A stretch of 14,063 nt of DNA, from assembly GCA_023701085.1 (NCBI GenBank), contig JAMPXR010000019.1, positions 1-14,063 on the forward strand, given 5' to 3'. Source of the DNA: Ramlibacter sp. GTDB taxonomy: Bacteria > Pseudomonadota > Gammaproteobacteria > Burkholderiales > Burkholderiaceae_C. Each line of letters starts with the position of its first letter. Position 1 is the stretch's first letter. The translations under genes and the position numbers were made by a program. Below are positions 7,693-14,063 of the stretch, one piece after another. Below the pieces are notes generated by a model, which was not told the origin of the DNA, did not search any database, and was given only the letters and a program-made list of their open reading frames with translations.

Positions 7693-7715
7693 GGGGAACT
7701 GCTTGTCAGCTCCCC
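7693..7715 (-). terminator. Hairpin downstream of the aminotransferase gene, possible terminator
   Basis: On the minus strand, GGGGAGCTG (7715 to 7707) pairs with CAGTTCCCC (7701 to 7693) around a 5-nt loop. The stem has 9 continuous pairs in RNA because the odd position is a G-U wobble. On the plus-strand RNA the same position is an A-C mismatch, so the structure is better on the transcript of the aminotransferase gene, whose stop lies about 80 nt upstream. No T-run follows, so termination may be weak or need Rho. Confidence 0.35.
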
Positions 7716-7795
7716 GTCAAGATGGGGCCAGCCCTGCCGGAATGCCCGGCGGCCGGCCCGAAGCCGGTCCGAACCCGGCAAGGGCCGCAATCGCC

Positions 7796-8995
7796 TTATC
7801 CGATCACCTTGGCGATCGCGGCGCAGACGTGGTCGATATTCCTGCTGTTCAGCGCGGCCACGCACATGCGGCCGGTGTCGGTGCCGTAGACGCCGAATTC
7901 ACTGCGCAGGCGCACCATCTGGTCCTTGGTCAGGCCGGAGTAGCTGAACATGCCTTTTTGCTGGGTGATGAAGCTCATGTCCCGCTGGACGCCCGCCGCC
8001 TTGAGCCGGTCCACCAGGGCGACGCGCATCTGCTTGATGCGCTGGCGCATCTGGCCCAGTTCCTTTTCCCACAGCGCGCGCAGCTCGGGCGTGTTGAGCA
8101 CCGTCGCCACGACCTCGCCGCCGTGGGTGGGCGGGTTGCTGTAGTTGGTGCGGATCACGATCTTCAGCTGCGACATCACGCGGTCGGCCTCGTTCTTGTC
8201 GCGGCACAGCACCGACAGGGCGCCGACGCGCTCGCCGTACAGGCTGAAGCTCTTCGAAAACGAGGTGGAAACGAAGAAATCCTGTCCCGACGCGACGAAC
8301 TTGCCGATCACGGCGCCATCCTCCTGGATGCCCTGGCCGAAGCCCTGGTAGGCCATGTCGAGGAAGGGCACGAGCTGGCGGGCCTTGACGAGCGCGATCA
8401 CCTGGTCCCATTGCGCCGGGTTGAGGTCATAGCCGGTGGGGTTGTGGCAGCAGGCGTGCAGTACCACGATGGTTCCCTGCGGGGCCGCGTTCAGGCCGGC
8501 CAGCATGCCGTCGAAATCGATGTCGCGGCTGGCGGCGTTGTAGTACGGATAGGCCTCCACGGCGAAGCCGGCCTGGCTGAACAGCGCGCGGTGGTTTTCC
8601 CAGCTCGGATCGCTGATGAGCACTTTGGCGGCGGGGTTGAGCTTCTTGAGGAAATCCGCGCCGACCTTCAGCCCCCCGGTGCCGCCCAGGGCCTGCACCG
8701 TGGCCACCCGGCCGGACTTGACGGGCTCGCTGTCGGCCCCAAATACCAGTGCCTTGACGGCCGCGTCGTACGCCGCGATCCCGTCCATGGGCAGGTAGCC
8801 GCGGGCCTTGGGCGATTCCATCATCTGCTTTTCGGCGGCCTTGACGCATTCCAGCAGCGGCAGCTTGCCGTTGTCGTCGTAGTACACGCCCACGCCAAGG
8901 TTGACTTTTTGCGGATGGGTGTCGGTATTGAACTGTTCGTTCAGGCCCAGGATGGGGTCGCGCGGGGCCATTTCGACAGCATTGAAAAGAGACAT
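7796..8995 (-). CDS. tyrB: Aromatic-amino-acid / aspartate aminotransferase (PLP, class I)
   Basis: A 399-residue class I fold aminotransferase that moves an amino group between aromatic amino acids or aspartate and 2-oxoglutarate. K248 in STSFSKSFSLYGERVG is the PLP lysine. HNPTG (184-188), D213 and Y216 in LDMAYQGF, and R256 complete the cofactor site. R282 (IRTNYSNPP) and R376 (TGRMCVAALN) lie 34 and 128 residues after the lysine, exactly the spacing of R292 and R386 in aspartate aminotransferase, so dicarboxylic substrates should fit. The GRMCVA-LN ending is closer to TyrB than to AspC, but sequence alone does not separate the two activities. The ATG at 8995 has a Shine-Dalgarno (minus-strand cGAGGA, 9001-9006). 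The gene is divergent from uvrB across 146 nt, where I found no convincing promoter pair; a TAAAAT on the minus strand (9103-9108) lacks a -35. Confidence 0.93.
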   Translation of the reverse strand: MSLFNAVEMAPRDPILGLNEQFNTDTHPQKVNLGVGVYYDDNGKLPLLECVKAAEKQMMESPKARGYLPMDGIAAYDAAVKALVFGADSEPVKSGRVATVQALGGTGGLKVGADFLKKLNPAAKVLISDPSWENHRALFSQAGFAVEAYPYYNAASRDIDFDGMLAGLNAAPQGTIVVLHACCHNPTGYDLNPAQWDQVIALVKARQLVPFLDMAYQGFGQGIQEDGAVIGKFVASGQDFFVSTSFSKSFSLYGERVGALSVLCRDKNEADRVMSQLKIVIRTNYSNPPTHGGEVVATVLNTPELRALWEKELGQMRQRIKQMRVALVDRLKAAGVQRDMSFITQQKGMFSYSGLTKDQMVRLRSEFGVYGTDTGRMCVAALNSRNIDHVCAAIAKVIG

Positions 8996-9141
8996 GGGAT
9001 TCCTCGAAAGTTTGTCGGCAGCGGCGGGCGGCGGGCTTGGTGTAGTCTGCGACTGCGGAACGCAGGCTGGCGCCCGCGTTTCCTCCATCCCCGGCTTGCC
9101 CGATTTTAAGCGCTCGCATCAGGGTCTTCCCGCAGTACGCC

Positions 9142-11241
9142 ATGTCAGAGATTTCTGAAATCAAGGAACAAGAGAGCGGCGAGTTCGTCACTTTCCCGGG
9201 TTCGCCCTTCGAATTGCACCTGCCCTATCCGCCCGCGGGCGACCAGCCTGCGGCCATCGACAAGCTCGTCGATGGCGTGCGCGACGGCGAGGTCTACCAG
9301 ACCCTGCTGGGCGTCACCGGCTCGGGCAAGACCTTCACCATGGCCAACGTGATCGCCCGCCTGGGCCGCCCGGCGATCGTCTTCGCGCCGAACAAGACCC
9401 TGGCGGCGCAGCTGTACAGCGAGTTCCGGGAGTTCTTCCCGCGCAACGCGGTGGAGTATTTCGTGAGCTACTACGACTACTACCAGCCCGAGGCCTATGT
9501 GCCGCAGCGCGACCTGTTCATCGAGAAGGACAGCTCGATCAACGAGCACATCGAGCAGATGCGCCTGTCGGCCACCAAGAGCGTGCTGGAGCGGCGCGAC
9601 ACCGTGATCGTGGCGACGGTGAGCGCCATCTACGGGATAGGAACGCCGGAAGACTACACCCAGATGCGCTTCATCACGCGCGTGGGCGACCGGATCGGCC
9701 AGCGCGACATCATCTCGCAGCTGATCCGCATGCAGTACAACCGCAACGAGCAGGACTTCGCGCGCGGCACCTTCCGGGTGCGTGGCGACACGATCGACAT
9801 CTTCCCGGCCGAGCACAGCGAACTGGCGATCCGCATCGAGCTGTTCGACGACGAGATCGAGTCGCTGCAGCTGTTCGATCCGCTCACCGGGCGGATCCGC
9901 CAGAAGGTGCCGCGCTTCACCGTGTACCCGTCCAGCCACTACGTCACGCCGCGCGAGAAGGTGCTGGCCGCCGTGGAGTCCATCAAGCTCGAGCTGGACC
10001 AGCGGCTCAAGGAGCTGGTGGCGCAAGGCAAGCTGGTGGAGGCCCAGCGGCTGGAACAGCGCACGCGCTTCGACCTGGAGATGCTCAGCGAGGTCGGCCA
10101 CTGCAAGGGCATCGAGAACTACACGCGCCACCTGTCGGGGGCGCCGCCCGGAGCGCCGCCGTCGACGATGACCGACTACCTGCCGCGGGACGCCTTGATG
10201 TTCCTGGACGAAAGCCACCAGATGATCGGCCAGCTCGCCGCGATGTACAACGGCGACCGCGCGCGCAAGACCACGCTGGTGGAGTACGGCTTTCGCCTGC
10301 CGTCGGCCCTGGACAACCGGCCGCTGAAGTTCGAGGAATTCGAGGCGCGCATGCGCCAGGTGATCTTCGTGTCGGCCACGCCCGCCGCCTACGAGCAGGC
10401 GCACGCCGGCCAGGTGGTCGAGCAGCTGGTGCGGCCGACCGGGCTGGTCGATCCCGAGGTGGTCGTGCGGCCGGCCACCCACCAGGTCGACGACGTGCTG
10501 CAGGAAATCCGCATCCGCGTCGAGAGGAACGAGCGGGTGCTGATCACCACGCTGACCAAGCGCATGGCCGAGCAGCTGACCGACTACCTGGCCGACAACG
10601 GCGTGAAGGTGCGCTACCTGCACAGCGACATCGACACCGTGGAGCGGGTCGAGATCCTGCGCGACCTGCGGCTGGGCGCGTTCGACGTGCTGGTGGGCAT
10701 CAACCTCCTGCGCGAGGGCCTGGACATCCCGGAGGTTTCCCTGGTCGCCATCCTGGACGCCGACAAGGAGGGCTTCCTGCGTGCCGAGCGCTCCCTGATC
10801 CAGACCATAGGGCGCGCCGCGCGCCACCTCAACGGCAAGGCCATCCTCTATGCCGACCGGATGACCGAGTCGATGGCCAAGGCCATGGGCGAAACGCAGC
10901 GCCGGCGCGCGCGCCAGCTCAGCTACAACGAGGAGCACGGCATCACGGCGCGCAGCATCGTCAAGAAGGTGCGCGACCTCATCGATGGGGTCTACAGCGA
11001 AAAAGCGGCCCGGGAGATGGAAAAGCAGGAACTGCAGCGCGCCATGACGCAGGACATGTCCGAGAAGGACATCGCCCGGGAGATCAAGCGGCTCGAGAAG
11101 GAGATGCTCGAACACGCGCGCAACCTCGAGTTCGAGAAGGCGGCGCGCGCGAGGGACCGGCTCGCCGCGCTGAAGGAGCAGGCGTTCGGCGCGAGCGTGC
11201 ACGACAATGTGGTGCCGATTCGCGGCGCCGCGCGCAGTTAG
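9142..11241 (+). CDS. uvrB: UvrABC nucleotide excision repair subunit B
   Basis: A 699-residue UvrB, the damage-verifying helicase-like component of nucleotide excision repair that is loaded by UvrA and recruits UvrC. Visible elements are Walker A GVTGSGKT (57-64), the Tyr-rich beta-hairpin that clamps DNA ([13 protein letters not shown], about 109-121), motif II DESH (356-359), the HSDIDTVER and [23 protein letters not shown] blocks, the QTIGRAAR arginine-finger motif, and a C-terminal UVR domain (about 648-686) that binds UvrC. Length is normal for the family. After DESH it reads QMIGQL, where many UvrBs have V-T-I-P-Q or similar, a mild variation. The start has no obvious Shine-Dalgarno. 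The N-terminal [22 protein letters not shown] fits the betaproteobacterial form. I found no LexA-type CTGT-N8-ACAG site upstream. Confidence 0.98.
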   Translation: MSEISEIKEQESGEFVTFPGSPFELHLPYPPAGDQPAAIDKLVDGVRDGEVYQTLLGVTGSGKTFTMANVIARLGRPAIVFAPNKTLAAQLYSEFREFFPRNAVEYFVSYYDYYQPEAYVPQRDLFIEKDSSINEHIEQMRLSATKSVLERRDTVIVATVSAIYGIGTPEDYTQMRFITRVGDRIGQRDIISQLIRMQYNRNEQDFARGTFRVRGDTIDIFPAEHSELAIRIELFDDEIESLQLFDPLTGRIRQKVPRFTVYPSSHYVTPREKVLAAVESIKLELDQRLKELVAQGKLVEAQRLEQRTRFDLEMLSEVGHCKGIENYTRHLSGAPPGAPPSTMTDYLPRDALMFLDESHQMIGQLAAMYNGDRARKTTLVEYGFRLPSALDNRPLKFEEFEARMRQVIFVSATPAAYEQAHAGQVVEQLVRPTGLVDPEVVVRPATHQVDDVLQEIRIRVERNERVLITTLTKRMAEQLTDYLADNGVKVRYLHSDIDTVERVEILRDLRLGAFDVLVGINLLREGLDIPEVSLVAILDADKEGFLRAERSLIQTIGRAARHLNGKAILYADRMTESMAKAMGETQRRRARQLSYNEEHGITARSIVKKVRDLIDGVYSEKAAREMEKQELQRAMTQDMSEKDIAREIKRLEKEMLEHARNLEFEKAARARDRLAALKEQAFGASVHDNVVPIRGAARS

Positions 11242-11347
11242 CCGCGCGCCGACCTGACTGGCCCCGGACTGATCCAGCGCAAGTGCAGAGGGGCCCGCAT
11301 GGTGCCCAATTTCCTGAGTACCCGAGCGATTCCATGGGATTTCTGTT

Positions 11348-11372
11348 AAACTTGACAGAAATAGTCAGGATC
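11348..11372 (+). promoter_or_regulatory. IscR type 1 binding site with embedded -35 of the isc promoter
   Basis: The 25-bp stretch matches about 20 of 25 positions of the IscR type 1 consensus (ATASYYGACTRWWWYAGTCRRSTAT), including the inverted GAC and AGTC cores at 11354-11356 and 11363-11366 and the AT-rich centre. It contains a perfect -35 TTGACA (11352-11357). The -10 at the expected distance is poor (GGTCAA, 11375-11380). Binding of [2Fe-2S]-IscR here would block RNA polymerase, giving the negative feedback known for the isc operon. It lies 135 nt or more from iscR, implying a leader of about 120 nt that includes a GGGTGC/GCACCC hairpin (11400-11423). Confidence 0.75.
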
Positions 11373-11506
11373 AGGGTCAAAAATCGGTGCTGAGCGCTCG
11401 GGTGCGAGGCAAGCGGTGCACCCGGACCCGCAAATGGGCGGACATCGGACTTCGGGGCTGCGTTCCCGGGGTGATTGAAGGTTAGGACAAGCAAAAGGAG
11501 CTTGCG

Positions 11507-12043
11507 ATGAGACTCACGACCAAAGGCCGTTTCGCGGTCACCGCGATGATCGATCTGGCGCTGCGCCAGAACAATGGCCCCGTCACGCTGGCGGCGATCA
11601 GCCAGCGCCAGCAGATTTCACTGTCCTACCTGGAGCAGCTGTTCGGCAAGCTGCGCCGCCACGAGCTGGTGGAATCCACGCGCGGCCCCGGCGGCGGGTA
11701 CACGCTCGGCCGCAAGGCTTCGGACATCACCGTCGCCGACATCATCGTGTCGGTGGACGAGCCGCTGGATGCCACGCAGTGCGGGGGCAAGGAAAACTGC
11801 GACGCCGACGGGGGCCGCTGCATGACGCACGAGCTGTGGGCCGCGCTCAACCAGCGCATGGTCGAGTTCCTCGATTCCGTGACCCTGCAAAAGCTCGTCG
11901 AGGAGCAGCTAGCCAAGGGCGTGCAGATCGAGGACAAGCCTGCCGTGAAGCGCGCGATCTCCAGCCAGCCCGTGGTCAAGCCGATCCGGGTGAATGCGCC
12001 GAATTCGGTGTTCCAGCTCGGCAACGCCTTCGCCAAATCGTGA
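11507..12043 (+). CDS. iscR: Iron-sulfur cluster-sensing transcription regulator IscR
   Basis: A 178-residue Rrf2-family regulator. The N-terminal winged helix ([19 protein letters not shown]..., recognition region [12 protein letters not shown], wing [11 protein letters not shown]) binds DNA. The cluster ligands are C92, C98, C105 and H108. Holo-IscR with a [2Fe-2S] cluster represses its own operon, while the apo form acts at type 2 sites. Against E. coli IscR (C92, C98, C104, H107) the second Cys gap is one residue longer (x6 instead of x5). The tail after about 140 is longer than in E. coli and ends [24 protein letters not shown] (11493-11500) is a strong Shine-Dalgarno 6 nt before the ATG. 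It is first in the isc operon and sits behind the IscR box described at 11348-11372. Confidence 0.97.
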   Translation: MRLTTKGRFAVTAMIDLALRQNNGPVTLAAISQRQQISLSYLEQLFGKLRRHELVESTRGPGGGYTLGRKASDITVADIIVSVDEPLDATQCGGKENCDADGGRCMTHELWAALNQRMVEFLDSVTLQKLVEEQLAKGVQIEDKPAVKRAISSQPVVKPIRVNAPNSVFQLGNAFAKS

Positions 12044-12057
12044 GTTCCGCGGCCCGG

Positions 12058-12071
12058 TTGCGAATTCGCAA
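12058..12071. repeat. Perfect 14-bp palindrome between iscR and iscS
   Basis: TTGCGAATTCGCAA is an exact inverted repeat starting 14 nt after the iscR stop. As RNA it can form a 5-bp stem with an AATT loop; as DNA it could be an operator. In E. coli the iscR-iscS gap is structured and protects iscR mRNA when the distal part is degraded, so a similar role is conceivable here, but that is inference. The rest of the 86-nt gap shows no Shine-Dalgarno or promoter. Confidence 0.5.
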
Positions 12072-12129
12072 GACCGCGCCGGCCATGAAGCCCTAACTTC
12101 GCCTATCGCCCTTCGCAAGCACAGCATCC

Positions 12130-13350
12130 ATGGACACGACCCCGCACTTCCCGATCTATATGGACTACGGCGCGACCACGCCGGTCGACCCGCGCGTGGT
12201 GGACGCGATGATTCCCTGGCTGCGCGAGCATTTCGGCAACCCGGCCTCGCGCAGCCATGCCTGGGGCTGGGAAGCGGAAGCCGCGGTGGAGAAGGCGCGC
12301 ACTGAAGTGGCCGACCTGGTGGGCGCCGACCCGCGCGAGATCGTCTGGACCTCCGGCGCGACCGAATCCAACAACCTGGCCATCAAGGGCGCCGCGCACT
12401 TCTACAAGACCCGCGGCAAGCACCTGATCACCGTGAAGACCGAGCACAAGGCGGTGCTGGACACCATGCGCGAGCTCGAGCGCCAGGGCTTCGAGGTGAC
12501 CTATCTGGACGTCCGCGAGGACGGCTTGATCGATTTCGAGGTGCTCAAGGCCGCCATGCGGCCCGACACCATCCTGATCAGCGTCATGCTGGTCAACAAC
12601 GAGATCGGCGTGATCCAGGACATTCCGGCCATCGGCGCGTTGTGCCGCGAAAAGGGCGTCATCTTCCACGTCGACGCCGCCCAGGCGACCGGAAAGGTGG
12701 AGATCGACCTGGCGGCCCTGCCGGTGGACCTGATGAGCCTGGCGTCGCACAAGACCTACGGCCCGAAGGGCATAGGCGCGCTCTATGTGCGGCGCAAGCC
12801 GCGGGTGCGCCTGGAAGCCCAGATGCACGGCGGCGGACACGAGCGCGGCATGCGCTCGGGCACCTTGCCCACCCACCAGATCGTCGGGATGGGTGAGGCG
12901 TTCCGCATCGCCAAGGCCGAGATGGCCCAGGACAATGCCAAGGCGCGCGCCCTCCAGCAGCGGCTGATCGACGGACTCAAGGACCTCGAGCAGGTCTTCA
13001 TCAACGGCGACCTGCAGCGGCGGGTTGCGCAGAACCTGAACATCAGTTTCAACTTCGTGGAAGGCGAGTCGCTGATCATGGGGATCAAGGGCCTCGCCGT
13101 TTCGTCCGGCTCCGCGTGCACCTCGGCTTCCCTGGAGCCCAGCTATGTGCTGCGCGCCCTGGGCCGCAGCGACGAACTGGCGCACAGCAGCCTGCGCATC
13201 ACCATCGGGCGCTTCACCACCGAGGAAGAGATCGATTACGCGGTCAAGAGCATCAGGCAGAACGTGGAGCGGCTGCGCGAGCTCAGCCCGCTCTGGGAGA
13301 TGTACCAGGACGGCGTCGACCTCTCGACCATCCAGTGGTCGGCGCACTGA
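12130..13350 (+). CDS. iscS: Cysteine desulfurase IscS
   Basis: A 406-residue PLP enzyme that takes sulfur from cysteine, leaving alanine, and passes the persulfide to IscU for cluster assembly (and to other thiolation pathways). The start of the fold is [16 protein letters not shown]106 (KTEHKAVLD) stacks on PLP, K208 in [13 protein letters not shown] is the Schiff-base lysine, and the mobile loop [21 protein letters not shown] carries the persulfide Cys C330. The C-terminal [16 protein letters not shown] block is typical of group I (IscS) enzymes. Length matches E. coli IscS (404). No Shine-Dalgarno precedes the ATG, unlike iscR and iscU on either side, so translation may depend on the operon context. 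It lies 86 nt after iscR. Confidence 0.98.
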   Translation: MDTTPHFPIYMDYGATTPVDPRVVDAMIPWLREHFGNPASRSHAWGWEAEAAVEKARTEVADLVGADPREIVWTSGATESNNLAIKGAAHFYKTRGKHLITVKTEHKAVLDTMRELERQGFEVTYLDVREDGLIDFEVLKAAMRPDTILISVMLVNNEIGVIQDIPAIGALCREKGVIFHVDAAQATGKVEIDLAALPVDLMSLASHKTYGPKGIGALYVRRKPRVRLEAQMHGGGHERGMRSGTLPTHQIVGMGEAFRIAKAEMAQDNAKARALQQRLIDGLKDLEQVFINGDLQRRVAQNLNISFNFVEGESLIMGIKGLAVSSGSACTSASLEPSYVLRALGRSDELAHSSLRITIGRFTTEEEIDYAVKSIRQNVERLRELSPLWEMYQDGVDLSTIQWSAH

Positions 13351-13363
13351 GCCGCACGCCCGT

Positions 13364-13382
13364 CGCCGGAACGGATCCGGCG
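13364..13382 (+). other. Hairpin in the iscS-iscU gap
   Basis: CGCCGG (13364-13369) and CCGGCG (13377-13382) form a perfect 6-bp GC stem with a 7-nt loop, 19 nt before the iscU Shine-Dalgarno (AGGAG, 13401-13405). There is no T-run, so it is not an intrinsic terminator. It could act in mRNA processing or stability between the desulfurase and scaffold messages. Confidence 0.5.
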
Positions 13383-13412
13383 TGACAGCAGGAACAGAAC
13401 AGGAGATATGAA

Positions 13413-13799
13413 ATGGCCTATTCGGAAAAAGTCGTCGACCACTACGAGCATCCCCGCAACGTCGGTTCCTTCGACAAGGGCGACGAGAGCGTGGGCACCG
13501 GCATGGTGGGCGCCCCGGCCTGCGGCGACGTGATGAAGCTGCAGATCAAGGTCAACCCCTCCACCGGCGTGATCGAGGATGCGCGCTTCAAGACCTACGG
13601 CTGCGGCTCCGCGATCGCGTCCAGTTCGCTGGTGACCGAGTGGGTCAAGGGCAAGACCCTGGATCAGGCGGCCGCCCTGAAGAACAGCCAGATCGCCGAG
13701 GAACTGGCGCTGCCGCCGGTGAAGATCCACTGTTCGATCCTCGCGGAGGACGCCATCAAGGCGGCCGTGGACGACTACAAGAAAAAACACACCCACTGA
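13413..13799 (+). CDS. iscU: Iron-sulfur cluster assembly scaffold IscU
   Basis: A 128-residue scaffold on which [2Fe-2S] and [4Fe-4S] clusters are built from IscS-derived sulfur. All signature positions are present: C37 and D39 (GAPACGDVM), C64 ([12 protein letters not shown]), H106 and C107 ([11 protein letters not shown]), and the LPPVK motif (100-104) recognised by HscA. The N-terminus [17 protein letters not shown] is nearly that of E. coli IscU, and the length is the same to within a residue. AGGAG at 13401-13405 sits 7 nt before the ATG and gives the gene its own good ribosome binding site, which fits a need for more scaffold than desulfurase. It follows iscS by 62 nt. Confidence 0.98.
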   Translation: MAYSEKVVDHYEHPRNVGSFDKGDESVGTGMVGAPACGDVMKLQIKVNPSTGVIEDARFKTYGCGSAIASSSLVTEWVKGKTLDQAAALKNSQIAEELALPPVKIHCSILAEDAIKAAVDDYKKKHTH

Positions 13800-13800
13800 T

Positions 13801-13825
13801 GGCCCACCGCCCCAGCGAGGTGGCC
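13801..13825 (+). other. Hairpin in the iscU-iscA gap
   Basis: Directly after the iscU stop, CCACC (13804-13808) pairs with GGTGG (13819-13823), and GG (13801-13802) pairs with CC (13824-13825) after a bulged C at 13803. This makes 7 pairs with a 10-nt loop. No T-run follows and iscA begins 29 nt later, so it is probably an internal mRNA structure, not a terminator. Confidence 0.4.
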
Positions 13826-13854
13826 CCACGACGATACCGGTTTGTCTCATCACT

Positions 13855-14063
13855 ATGGCAATTTCGTTGACAGAAGCAGCGGCCCGCCACGTCTCGCGCT
13901 ACCTCAGCAAACGCGGCAAGGGTGTAGGCGTGCGGCTGGGCGTGAAGACCACGGGTTGCTCGGGCCTGGCGTACAAGCTCGAGTACGTGGACGAGATCGC
14001 GCCCGAGGACATCGTGTTCGAGGAACACGGCGTGAAGATCCTGATCGACCCCAAGAGCCTTGC
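13855..14063 (+). CDS. iscA: Iron-sulfur cluster assembly protein IscA (5' part, cut by window end)
   Basis: The first 69 complete codons of an A-type carrier of about 107 residues, open at the window edge. [37 protein letters not shown] begins like E. coli IscA, with the first conserved ligand C35 in [16 protein letters not shown]. The C-terminal CGCGxSF pair of Cys lies beyond the window. The protein carries iron or clusters from IscU-type assembly to targets. The ATG follows iscU by 55 nt and has no evident Shine-Dalgarno. Gene order predicts hscB, hscA and fdx downstream. Confidence 0.95.
   Translation, partial: MAISLTEAAARHVSRYLSKRGKGVGVRLGVKTTGCSGLAYKLEYVDEIAPEDIVFEEHGVKILIDPKSL

Noticed and set aside
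7741..7790. Dense CCGGC/GCCGG inverted repeats between the aminotransferase and phaZ genes
   Set aside because: Several mutually exclusive short stems are possible in such GC-rich DNA, and none is clearly best or repeated elsewhere in the window as a REP-like element.
8996..9141. A promoter pair or LexA box in the divergent aminotransferase-uvrB gap
   Set aside because: Only an isolated TAAAAT on the minus strand (9103-9108) looks like a -10, without a -35. No CTGT-N8-ACAG LexA motif is present.
10207..10230. QMIGQL after the DESH motif of UvrB as a sign of altered function
   Set aside because: All catalytic and DNA-binding motifs are intact, and this position varies between UvrB lineages.
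11289..11312. A terminator after uvrB formed by GGGC and GCCC followed by AATTT
   Set aside because: The stem is only 4-5 pairs with a 9-nt loop and a very short T-run, too weak to call.
11999..12008. CCGAATTCGG palindrome at the end of iscR, sharing CGAATTCG with the 12058-12071 palindrome
   Set aside because: It lies inside codons of iscR and is short. Two copies of an 8-mer palindrome may be chance, so it is not called as a repeat family.

Overview
The window is GC-rich chromosomal DNA with tightly packed genes. The protein families and their order (an RnfB-like ferredoxin protein, intracellular PHA depolymerase, aromatic/aspartate aminotransferase, uvrB, then iscR-iscS-iscU-iscA) suggest a betaproteobacterium of the order Burkholderiales, perhaps a Comamonadaceae relative. 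That placement is inferred from gene content and was not tested by a search. I see no tRNA, rRNA, CRISPR array, insertion sequence or prophage gene, and nothing that clearly marks recent transfer.

Left part (1-5607, plus strand): the end of a VOC-fold gene resembling methylmalonyl-CoA epimerase is followed by three translationally coupled genes (375-5109) joined by ATGA overlaps. They encode a GltD-like FAD/NAD(P) oxidoreductase carrying a C-terminal two-cluster ferredoxin domain, then the alpha (gamma-alpha fused) and beta subunits of a 2-oxoacid:ferredoxin oxidoreductase of the KorAB type. Together they look like a self-contained 2-oxoacid:NAD(P)+ oxidoreductase that needs no separate ferredoxin. 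A small two-CBS-domain protein follows 57 nt later.

Middle part (5604-8995, minus strand): an orphan, soluble RnfB-like iron-sulfur protein, an intracellular polyhydroxyalkanoate depolymerase (phaZ) and an aromatic/aspartate aminotransferase. The CBS gene and the RnfB-like gene converge and share one CTAG tetranucleotide as both stop codons. A TTGC-N6-GCAA dyad lies over an extended -10 element just upstream of phaZ and may be a PhaR-type operator.

Right part (9142-14063, plus strand): uvrB, then the iron-sulfur assembly operon iscR-iscS-iscU-iscA, with iscA cut by the window end. A good IscR type 1 box containing a TTGACA -35 element lies 135-159 nt upstream of iscR, and each intercistronic gap of the isc operon holds a small dyad.

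The least ordinary part is the 2-oxoacid oxidoreductase cluster with its built-in NAD(P) module and neighbouring CBS protein. Together with the orphan RnfB-like protein and the isc operon it gives the window an iron-sulfur and low-potential electron theme, but I cannot show that these neighbours work together. I found no clear evidence of a wholly new system.
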